Shown: positions 45,226 to 55,529 of the stretch, one piece after another
How positions within the stretch are numbered: position 1 is the stretch's first letter
Layout: each line of letters begins with the position of its first letter
NCBI GenBank assembly: GCA_009602725.1
Contig: WELB01000034.1
Span: 218,298 to 282,297 of the forward strand
Direction: 5' to 3'
Source: Spirogloea muscicola
Taxonomy: Eukaryota; Streptophyta; Zygnematophyceae; Spirogloeales; Spirogloeaceae
Length of the DNA: 64,000 nt
The notes under the pieces: generated by a model
Databases searched by the model: none
What the model was told of the DNA's origin: nothing
Seen by the model: only the letters and a program-made list of their open reading frames with translations
Program-made: the position numbers and the translations under genes

Positions 45226-46316
45226 CTCAATCTCAAACCCAACCCCTGGCAGGCAGCCTTTCCGCTGCGGCGTCTGCAGCGTGGGCAAGATGCTCTGACC
45301 TGAAGGCTCAAGCTCGCTTTTCACACGCAGCCAATGAGCAAGCCATGAGCCACCTCAGAGCCTGCACAAGGAGGATGGACGTGGGCTCTTTGGTCTCCAC
45401 TCCATCAGCTCTCCGGGGGGGTCGGAGTGGCACAACGGTTTGCCGATTTACGATCCCTCCGGCTCTCCGACAACCTCTTCCAGACGGCTGTCCACCACCA
45501 TCTCGGCCTTCCTCCACTTTCTTTGGCTGGCATTCGACAGTGTAAATGTGGCCATCGTTCGGAGGAGATCTCTTTTGCAGCTCACATGCTTCGATGTTGT
45601 GAGGGAAGTGAACGTAATGCCTCCCACAATCTTCTCAGAGACTCTATGTATGGCTTGGTGCTCGAGGCAGGTTATCATGCGGCCATGGAGGTGCCGGGCA
45701 TCATGCCGGTACTCCAGAAGCGCGACAGGCCTTACGTCAGGCGTTTGGATGTGGTAGCCACCCCCGGAGTGGTGGGCCTCGTCTTCTGCTCGACGTCGTT
45801 CTCATCGACGCATTCCAACCAGGGGCACCCACACCGACTGTGCCAGGTTGGGCGACACATCATGCGGAGAGAAAGAAGGAGAGGCACTATAATGACCACC
45901 CCCGGGGCGACCACTTCTTCCCATAAGCCATAGACATATACGGCGGCTACGGAACGAAGTGGTCATCCCTCCTCCATTATCGCGTGGCAATGCATGTCGA
46001 TGCCCGCCGACGTAGTCGGGCGGGTAGCTTAGGGCATTCTAGCGTCCCGCAAGCCATCGTTGCATGCTATAGAATGCGGCTATCATTGAGTCAACAACGC
46101 TCCCAGGCACTCGCGATACACCAGCGTGCTGGTCGTGCATTAGCCCAGGATAATGGCTTCCGTGGTGGTGGTTTGGCTCCTCAATATAGCTTGTCAGATA
46201 TGCATGTGCTCTAGCGGGGATACTAGTATCCCCCTTGGCCAGCTCATTACCGAGTTGTAAGGACATTTGTTAGGCCAGAATTGGCCTCCCTTTCAATTTC
46301 ATGCGCACCGCGCGCC
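45226..46316 (+). mobile_element. LINE copy H with 3' tail, abutting the P450 gene
   Basis: Body pieces in three frames: SDLKAQARFSHAANEQAMSH (45297-45356); LRLSDNLFQTAVHHHLGLPP with the zinc motif QCKCG...HMLRC and HNLLRDSMYGLVLEAGYHAA (45457-45690); endonuclease start VRRLDVVATPG; and YRMRLSLSQQRSQALAIHQR plus AGRALAQDNGF (46070-46160). The second half of the endonuclease core is out of frame, and stops occur, so it is dead. The tail (46215-46316) has GCCAGCTCATTACC and CAATTTCATGCGCACCGCGC. The P450 start codon is only 55 bp further on. Confidence 0.85.
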
Positions 46317-46370
46317 TTTCCCCTGCGGCGTCTGCCGTCCAGGGACGGCGTTCCCGCCGCCGCCGTGGCT

Positions 46371-49300
46371 ATGGCTGGCAATGGCGCGCCAATGTCCGGG
46401 CTCGTGGTTGCTGCTGCTCCACCCAGTGCAACCCCCCTAGCTGTCACAGCTAGCTCGGTTACAGCTCGCGCAGGCACGGTGAGGAAGGGGAGCAGCCCCG
46501 CGCCAGCTGCCGGCGCCCGGCCGCATGGCGCTGCGGCCGTTGGCGTCGGAAGCGGCGCCGAAGTCGTCGCCGAGTCGTCTCCGCCGAGCACGCGGGAAGT
46601 CAGCGAGCCCCGCGACTCACGGCGGCGTGGCGCTCCAGAAGCCCGCTCCCCCGCACTGGCCGGTGATGTCCGGCTGGCGCTGCTGTCGGCGCTGGCGGCG
46701 ACGAGCTGGCAACAGCAGGTCTGGTATCGTGGCCTTGCACACAGGCTTGCGTTGCGAAATAGCTTCAAGTGCAAGCCCTTGCTATCTGAAGCTTGCTCCA
46801 TGGACTCTCTCAGCAATGTTTGATGCCTCTTGGGCTTTCTTGTTTGATGGTCAAACAGTGGTAACGTAGTGGTAGTCACCTCAAGCAGTAGCTTGGTTGA
46901 TGTCTAATCTGCTATTCTGAAGCCTAAACCCCCTAAACCGCAAACCCCGAACCCCAAAACCCAAACCCCAAACCCGTTGCTGCGTCCCTTCCTGCCCGCT
47001 TCTTGGCATCGTGGCCTTTAAGCTGCTGGGGCCTCGAGTTAGTTCATGGGCTGGAGCTCAACGTCACCGGCTCGTGCTGAAGCCCTGAACTTGTTACCCT
47101 CGGCAATGTACTCTTATGATGCAGCGCACCTTTCTGACAGCCAGCCTTCTGCGTCCGTTTGGACGTCGCTTCAGGTCCAGCAGGCGACTGCACTGGTCAG
47201 TCAGGGCGCCTCCAGGCTCCGCAAGATACTGTCGCCCCTCCCCAGCAGCTTTCCTCCCGGCCCCGGCGGCGACTCGGCAGTTGCTTTGGCAGGTGATCCC
47301 CTGGGGACTTTGGAGCGGCTGCGGGAGAAGTATGGCGGAGCAGTCGGCATCAAGCTCGCTGGGGAGCCCGTCGTCGTCGTCAGTGACCCGTGAGACTGCT
47401 AGCATGCCCACAGCCCATGAGACGAGCTGTGACTGTCCGGATGATGCTTCCCGTAGCGACTGTGTTCAGGCCTGTGCGTACTCGCTAAAGTTGCTTGGGA
47501 ATAATTTGCACTGCTGCTCGCTCTGCTACCAAGGTGAGTACATATGGCTAAGAATTCCTGGCTTATTTGCTAGCAGACTTGAGTCTTATTACACTACAGA
47601 GTGCTCCTATTGATTGGAACAGTACTTCCCTGCCTCTTTGAAGCAGCTTAGTTGCCCTTACAGCCAATCACTTCAGCAATGTAGGATCAGGTGGTGATGC
47701 CCGCCTCTCGAATGCAGGGACCTGGCAAAGGACATCCTGGTGACCAAGGCAGACATCTTTGTCAAGGTGGTTCACCTATGTCCTTGCCTTGCTAGCCAGC
47801 ACAATCTGCACATCTCAAACTTGGGGATTGAGCACTTGAAGCACAACATGCAGGTGTGTTCTTTCACACACTATTATGTCTAAATGCTGATTGTGCCTAA
47901 GCTTGTTCTCATGTGTGCACTCCGTGCTTCTGTCAGGCAGGCACTGCATTTTTCCCTGGAAGCAGCCTGGCCGGCAATGGCCTGCTTGTCTCCGACGGCG
48001 CGACCTGGCGTCGGCAGAGGCGCCTTGCCAACCCGGCCTTCCGCAAATCTGCCGTGGACACATATGCTGCTGTGAGGACAATACCTTGCGTCCTCCATTG
48101 ACTATCTGCTGCCTTGTGCACCTGATTTGTCTTATGTCTACTCTCTCTTATGACGGGGCATGTGCTTGTACTTGAAGGAAATCAATCAGCAAGAATTGAT
48201 CATGCAAATGGGAGAGCTCTTGTCAAAGCTTGAGTAGTGCAGGCCGGCAATCATGGTCAACAGGAAGAGGGACATTATTGTCATCATGCATTGTCACCAT
48301 TTGAGGCGCTTGTTGCTGACCCTTCTGCTCTGTCAGGCAATGGTGGAGGCATCAGATCGACTATTGAACAATAAATGGAACAGTGGCGGAATCCAAGACA
48401 TCTACGGGGACTTCAACAAGCTGACATTGGAGGTCGTGCTCACCGCCCTCTTTGGAGGTGGAGAAGACATGGAGGATGTGGGGCCAGCAGTCACCACAGC
48501 CTTTGACTTTTTTGCACGCAGGGCAACGTCCATGATAATAGGTGAGGTCAGCATCCAGGAACTTCATGAGAAGCGTCACAATGTTGATGGCCAATTATCA
48601 GTTGTCATTTAATAACACGGCAAAGATGTTGTGGTTGTGCCTTCTGCATTGGCTCGATTGGGAGATTGCAACCTCAGAGGTGACATCTGGCAGCAGGGAT
48701 ATTTTCAACGCACGCGCTAGTCGAGTGTTAGATATTCCAGGCAAGCTGTGGCGTTTGAGGTTTTCGGCATTGACCCGTGTCTGAGCTTTGCACGATCCAG
48801 TCCCAGAGTGGATTCCCACGCCCGACAACATGCAATACAATTTGGCTGTCTCGCAACTCGACAGACTGGTGTATGACCTCATTGAGCGGAGGAGGAGAAG
48901 CCTCGAGGAACTGTCGAGCCATATCCCTGATGTAGCTGAATGCCATCACCCGGTGGATCTCCTGACGCGGATGCTGCAGGTACCCAGCCACAAGCACTGG
49001 TTCCTGCTATAGCTGAAAAGCAGCCTCACACTGACTCTTGCTGTAGCTCGGCATGCTTTGGGATGTACATTCTCATGCACCGGGAAATATCGAGGAGATT
49101 TGGCAGGTCTTGTGATTCATTCGTCCTGACCTTGGCGACGTATTAGGCAGGCAACTCAGAAGGTGACTAGAAGTATTGTCATGTCACTAGATGGCCTCTG
49201 TACTTTTTCATAAGCCTCAGCTCCTCAGGTGAAAGACGACGATGGCTCAGGGATGAGCAATACGGCACTTCGAGATGAGCTTATGACACTCCTTATTGCA

Positions 49301-50835
49301 GTGAGTCTACATTAGGCTGCTGATTATTAACTAAATTGCTTTTCAATACTCTCGATTACCTCAAGCATCTGGAAGTTGTTCACATTTGGAAGCACCTGAA
49401 TATTGTCTTGTCAGTATCCAACTTCTGATAGTTAGTAGTTAGCTTGAATCCTTCATGGTGTTTGTCATAGTTGTGCTTCCAAATACTTCGCTTTTGAATC
49501 ACATTGAACACATCAGAATTCTCTCTTTCACCAATTTGAGGCCTCTGCAGGGCCAGGAGACATCTGCTATCCTCTTGGCATGGGCCTGCACACTGTTGGC
49601 TCTTCATCCTGGTAGCCAGGCCAAAATGGTAGCGGAGATTGACAAACTTGTTGGCAATGAGAGGCTCAACCATGTCAACTGCCAGCAACTCAGGTCAACA
49701 CAGGGTCTCTCTATATTTGCCTTGACACTGCTGTCATCTCAAGCACATGTTGTATGTAAGCTGCATAGACATTGAGTAAGTCAATTGCCAGATTGCATGA
49801 AGACATGAGTAAGCGCAGCTGAATTCACGCCTCAATTATCAGGTTCACCAGAGGATTACTGAATTGTTCAGGTGCTTTCCTGAAGACATGTAAACTAGTC
49901 AGAAAGCTCTGGCCTTCATGTGTTGTGCTGGTTATTTTGCAGGTATACGGAAGCAGTAATTTGGGAGACAATGCGGCTGATGCCACCTGCGTACATCGTT
50001 GGTCGGTGCGCGAGTGAAAGCACCCAGCTGGCAGATTGGCATGTAGCGGCCGGGACCACGGTGCTGGTCAGCCCGTATTTGCTGCACCGAGACCCTGCTC
50101 ACTGGCCCAGGTCGCTGTCCACCCTAGCATACATCCCAGCTGCTCAAAGTGTGTTGTTCATCATTGTCTTTTTCAGCAATTTTGATATGCACTGCCCGTG
50201 GGTCTATACCTCATTGAGAAGGAGCAGTATCACGTAGCCAAGGTCATACCAAGGACAGCAGCAGTCACAAACTGCTGTTTTTATCGGCCCCACAAGAGAA
50301 CACTGCACCGAATAGACTTTCCATGCTAGCCTTCAACAAAGCTCAAAGAAGTTCAGGAAGTAGCTGGCTGACTACTCACAGGTTGTGCACTGTTAGCAGA
50401 GCCCTTGAGTTTGACCCAGATAGGTGGCTTGAGGGAGGCGATGCACCTCCCTTGAACGAGAACACTTCCTATTGGCCATTTGGAGGGGGCCCGCGGAACT
50501 GCATAGGCATGGGTTTTGCCATGATGGAGGCATCTCTGGTAATTGCATATTTCCTAAACCATATACGACTTTGAGAAACCTTCCCCGAGCCTAATGTGGC
50601 CGCAGGCCTGAAATTGCACTGGTATCATCTGCAAGGTTGTCCAGTGCCAAGCAGATGGGTGCAGATGGGCAACTGACTGACGCTGAGCTGAGGAGGTGAC
50701 CTGCAGGTGCTTGCTTCAGTGGCTCGTAGATTCACATTAAGACTCCCAGACAACGAGGACCCTCCTAAGCCTCGTGCAATGATTACCCTGCGACCAGCAG
50801 GAGAGGTGAAGATTCAAACCACGCCACGGACATGA
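46371..50835 (+). CDS. Cytochrome P450, possibly plastid-targeted
   Basis: Haem-thiolate monooxygenase. Exon 1 (46371-46718) encodes an Ala/Ser/Arg-rich leader of 116 residues like a long transit peptide. About ten more exons follow: 47175-47389 ([26 protein letters not shown]), 47719-47766, 47939-48073 ([15 protein letters not shown], the C-helix WxxxR), 48338-48541, about 48803-48979, about 49230-49300, about 49551-49693 ([20 protein letters not shown], the I-helix), about 49942-50110 ([14 protein letters not shown], ExxR), about 50399-50570 (FDPDRW, then [20 protein letters not shown], the haem-binding Cys) and about 50707-50835. All hallmark residues are present, so it should be active. 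Overall it resembles the CYP4-like group near CYP97 carotenoid hydroxylases and some bacterial P450s. The family number and substrate are not settled. Intron 1 holds a telomere-like run. Confidence 0.94.
46921..46978 (-). repeat. Degenerate telomere-like CCCTAAA run in P450 intron 1
   Basis: CCTAAACCCCCTAAACCGC is followed by AAACCCC variants for about 55 bp. The units vary, unlike a fresh telomere. Confidence 0.7.
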
Positions 50836-51230
50836 ATTTGGTACGATTGATTATGCTGTCGAGCTGTTTCATTGCTCTAGGAGCAGATTCGAAGTCATGC
50901 GAAGACGAAGCCTTGAGGCGCAGGCTGAAAGAGACTCCATAGAAGTGTAGAGTTGTTTGCACCAGGGCTACCAGTTTTTGTAGATGATTAGGGGCTGGAT
51001 GACAAGAGGTGCTACAACGAGCGGTGGCCAGACCGAAGGATGGACAATACCTAGGCCTCAACATGCAAGCGTCGAGGACTCAGCAGAAGAAGTGGGAACC
51101 CCATAAAGCCACTCAGAAGAGCCCTTGTCAGCAGCGGCGAGTCGGTATGACTAGTAGCAGGAATGCAGCTGCACAGCGTTCACAAGCGGCGCTCACGCTG
51201 TGCACCAGAAGGGGGGAGGGCTGTTGAAAG
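50836..51230. other. Intergenic, nothing recognised
   Basis: Follows the P450 stop; no gene or clear repeat. Confidence 0.45.
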
Positions 51231-51234
51231 CGTC

Positions 51235-51300
51235 TGGAAGCGTCTTTCTTCTTCTTCTGCTATCAAAAGCCAGCCACAAAAGAATGAACAAGGCCCAAGG
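51235..51300 (-). repeat. LINE tail fragment, minus orientation
   Basis: AAAAGCCAGCCACAAAAGAA and TGAACAAGGCCCAAGG are the reverse complement of the tail blocks. Confidence 0.5.
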
Positions 51301-52632
51301 AAGCGGGGAGGTGTAGAGTCCAAGTGAGTTCTTCCAAGAGGAGTCGCCCTGTGCCTTGAGGGGTAGCCGAGGCACGGCCAGCGTGGATGGTGCTACGACG
51401 ATGGGCCTCGTAGAGCGCGCTTGGGGCGGTGCCGTGCAAGTGTGGCGGCAATTGAGCTTATTAGTGGCGTTTGGCCGCCCTTGACAGGCGGCGGTTCGCG
51501 AGCTGAGGCGCCAGCGAGCCGCGGCGTGGCCCATTGGGACAAACGGCTGTTCCAGGCGCTGTATGCTGATTGGTGGCTTGCGAGGCATCGGGGGCCCCAC
51601 CCGTCAACAGTGCGTTTTCACGTCATTCTCAGCGCTGGGCCACGACCTGCCGCCCTCCGATGGAGCGGGCCCGCTGGCGTACTCCGCGATGCCGCGAAGA
51701 AGTATGGCGGCCTGGCTGACAGGGCGCCCGGCTGACGTGCATTGGCGGCACTGCTGAAACCCCCTGCCGACTAGACAGCAGCATCGATGCGATTGAATGC
51801 CACTGCTGTACGTGGAAAACCATGACACATTATTCGACTCTTGCCAGTCTTGATGTGTCTTGACCAAGTGGATAGTGCAGAAAAGAATGTTGTTGTGGGC
51901 GGCGCCCAAGAGGCAGGCAGAGGCTGCCGCCTTTCCCGGAAGGTGGGTCGGCCAGATCGTCCTTCGAATGACTGCACGCCATCTGTACCCCGCGGCCAGT
52001 GAAGCAGCGCCGCGCTTGCTTATCTGGACTTCAATCTCTTACTATAACTAAGTTCGACAGACATCCTGGCAGTCGCCATGCTTTTGACTACACGAAGTCG
52101 GGGATGCGCTGATAAGCGTGACATGATGGAATGACGCAAGAAGGTTTTCCACACCACCGAGCGAGTCAAACCGTCGCTAGAGCGTGGCGGGGCCGCTAGA
52201 TCAGGCGGCAGTGCAGGACTCAGCCTCGCGGCACAGTGGTGATCGCCGTGGCGCCTCCGGCTGTGGCCCCGCCGCCAATGTGGCGGCCCCGTCCTCCCCC
52301 CTCGGCCACGCCCGTACTCGACGCCACCAGCCCTCCCCCTCCATCGCTGCCCCCGCCCTGCGGCCCTCCGCTCCCCCCCGCCCCCGTCCTCCGCCCTTGC
52401 GCCGCCGCGGCCGCGCTCCCTGGGACCCCAGCTGCGAGACGCCGCTGACCTGGCCGTGGCGCCTAATCCTCAAGCGCTCGCCAGTGCTCGTTGCGCCACA
52501 GCGCCACAGCAGGCCAGCGAAACTCGGGCAGGCGCCTGGCCCGTCGACGCAGCGCGCCGCAGGGTCAGCCGGACTCTGCGCGTCGTCTACGCTTTTGCGA
52601 AGTCGAGGGCAGAAGCGGCGGCAGCCCGCGCC
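51301..52632. other. Unassigned, including the C2 gene upstream region
   Basis: A 104-codon plus frame at 51421-51735 and long Pro-rich frames at 52184-52620 show no domain. The last 300 bp are C-rich and could be the promoter and 5' UTR of the C2 gene. Confidence 0.35.
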
Positions 52633-54984
52633 ATGGGCCGGCAGCGCAAGCGGCCGCGGGACGGCGGTGGCGGCTGTGGCAACGAGGCGGCACCGCGCGT
52701 CGTGGGCATCCTGGACGTACTGCTACACGGAGCTCGCGGCCTGCGGAACATCAGCCCGTTGGGTCCTCAGGTTTGCTTCTGCATGTAGTCGGCCTCACTG
52801 CGAGCTCCACCGTCACCCGCCACCCGCTGCGAGCCCGACGATGCCTTCAAGCGCCTGTCCTTGCTCGAGGGAGTGGCCATTCTGTAGCGTTGACGGTATT
52901 GCTCTCGCTCGAACGCGGAAGATTCTGCGCTAATCTGTCTCGCGCGTTGCCTTCCTGCAGGACGTGTATGTCAAGCTGCTGCACGGCGCCGCTGGCGGAG
53001 CGGCCGGCCCAGTTGCGCTGCTCACCCGCACCATCCGCCGCGGTGGCAGCAACCCCACCTTCAACCAGTGCCTCCAGGTGACGAGCTCGTGCTCTGCAAC
53101 TCTCGCTCAAAGCCATGAGCACCATGCGGCGCGGCTGCTGCGCCGCTGCGCTGTGTCCTAACGGCTGTCAGAGCTGTGCAAGCTGTGCAGGTGGCGGTGG
53201 TGGGCGGCGAGGCGGAGGTGCGGTGCGAGGTGTGGGTGTCCAGCCATCACCGCGGCAGCTTCGAGGACCGCCTCCTGGGCGCCGTCGCCATCCCCATCCC
53301 CTTCCCCAAGCCCGGCCTCGGCGGCGGTAGCAGCCGCCGTCTTCCCCGCCAAGACTTCAACCTCGACGGCGGCAGCGCTGGCTGCGTTCGTGCCACGCTG
53401 GCCTACCACGCACGCCATACAGGTCCCTCGACGATGCCAGTAGCGGCGGTGCCTGCACGCCTCGCCCAGCACGCTTCTCTTGGCGCCAAGCTCTGCTCTT
53501 CCTCCTGGCCTCCCGGCTCAGAGCAGGCGACGAAGAGGCCGACCATCAATGCACGACAGCCCGAGCAGCCAATGATGCCGGCCTCACTGGATGGCCTGGA
53601 AGGCTCAACGAGGCTGCCCACGGATGTGCTGACGGATCCTTCGCAGGCCGGCTCCGAGACCACGACCTGCAGCAACGCTGTGTCGTGCTTTGAGAGCCAC
53701 AGGAATGGCAGTGGCGGCGAGACCGCAGCCCGGGCATGCCTGCCAGCAGGCAGCTTCGAGAGCTGCTGCACGGCCACGAGTGCCAGCACGGCCTCGACCC
53801 CCTCCTTGGGCACGCCCGCCACGCCGCCCGCGGAAGGCCACGACTATCCTGCGAGCTGGCTGTGGCAGGCGCTCAGCACGTCCTCCGCCTCTGACGAGGC
53901 CAGCACCTTGGAGGAGGAACAGGCAGACCCTCTCTTCTCCGCTGCCTTGCCTCCGCCTGCATGGGTGCCTGCCGCCGCCCAAAATATCATCGAGACCAGC
54001 CAGTGCAGCTGGAGCCATGGTCCTGGCATGGGACCGAACGATTCCTCAACACCAGCTTGTGTTGTGGACCTTGCGATGGCGTCTCCCGAGGTGCTCGCGC
54101 ATTGCCGTCCTCTTGATGGCGACTCGCCGGGCAAAGGGTCTGGACCGTCCACCACTGTCGCCGTTACGACATCCAGCCGGCTGTGCAAGCTGGAAGGAGC
54201 AGCTAGCCCACCTGGAGGGCCTACGTCGAAGGACAAGGGGAGCACCGACAGCTCCACAGACCGCCTCCTAGATGAGGACAGCAGCCTACATGCAGTCGAC
54301 GACCCACTCCATGGACTGGAGTCACTGCCGATGCCTGGTGAGTGGGACAGCAAAGGGTGTCAACAGTCATTGTCGAGTTGCTGCAACTTATAAGTCTTTC
54401 AGACGAGCTTGCATCACTGTGTCTGAACGACTACGAACAACTTACAAACCTCCTATTGCGAGATGCAGAGCTGTGGTTGGACGAGGATTGGGATCTGGAT
54501 GAGCTGCTGCAATCCGAACTGGTGCCGTATCCCAGTCCGGCGCCTCCAACGCCTGCCTTATGCCCCCAGCAGGCACAAACGTGGACTTGCTCATCGCCGA
54601 AACCCTTCACGAGGTCTGTACGGTGGCTCTGCGTGCCTACTTTGCAAAGTGACACTCTGCTTGACATACTCAGCACCAAGAGCATCTTTGGGTACCATGT
54701 TGCTGCTGGTTTCCGTTCTGTTGCCTTAGCCCCGAACAGAATGTTCTTCATTTATCTTACACTGTACTGCCTTGCTTGGCTTCCCTTTCATTTTTTGCGC
54801 ATCGCCCGCCTTCTCTACAGAGTTGACACAGTTGCTCTTTCTTTGCAGGTTTGAGGATCATTTGTCACCACTCTACACACATTGTGACATGTTCGGCATG
54901 TACAGCCACACACAGCTACTGCAAGCACTGGAACTCGACGCCTTATCCTATCCAAGCGGTGTCGTACAATCAGTCCTCCACTGA
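52633..54984 (+). CDS. C2-domain protein with long Ser/Pro-rich region and acidic C-terminus
   Basis: C2 domains usually bind membranes in a calcium-dependent way. The first exon from the ATG at 52633 encodes a basic start (MGRQRKRPRDGGGG) then GILDVLLHGARGLRNISPLG, the first C2 strand. The next exon has DVYVKLLHG and RTIRRGGSNPTFNQCLQ (about 52962-53078). A third begins with VAVVGGEAEVRCEVW and FEDRLLGAVAIPI (from about 53191) and continues as about 300 low-complexity residues to 54331. That joins in phase across a GT-AG intron to an acidic exon (DELASLCLNDYEQLTNLLLR, then DEDWDLDELLQ). The last exon (about 54849-54984) gives FEDHLSPLYTHCDMFGMYSH and a stop. There are few Asp in the loops, so calcium binding is doubtful. 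The overall function is unknown. Confidence 0.78.
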
Positions 54985-55529
54985 TCACTGGCACAGCATT
55001 CGCGCAAAAGCGCCATTTCCTAAAAGGGCAGCCAATGTCATGCTGTGCAAGGGCTGCATTACGATGTACACTGAGTGCAATGGCAGATGCAATTAAGTCA
55101 TGCAGGCTTGCAAGCACCGAAATGTGGCAATCGTTGTCAGCAACATTGAACCAAGCCGCAATCTCATGCCACAATTTTCACGATCTAAAGTTGGGGAAGG
55201 CCAATGATGACATAATCTAGTGCCTACCATTTTCACAGTAAGTTCAGGCAAGGCCAAAACATATCACATTCCAGCCAAGTGGTCCAGTAGCTAGCATAGA
55301 TGCAGTGCTACGGCTTCTCAGAGGATGCCAAAGCTTGACAAAATTGGATCGGTTGTGAGGCCAGATGACATGCTCCTCAGTCCACCTTGGCTAGTAGGTG
55401 CATGGACTTTCATTAATTGCTGCTCTGCAGCCTCGACAGCGCTCTACCAAGAAATAGCTGGCTAGCAACCTAGCAAAACCAGGACATTCAGCAGTAACTA
55501 ACATCCTTCATATTAAGTCAAATGACAAC
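54985..55529. other. Convergent intergenic region, nothing recognised
   Basis: Lies between the stop codons of the C2 gene (plus) and the 5'-nucleotidase gene (minus). Confidence 0.5.
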
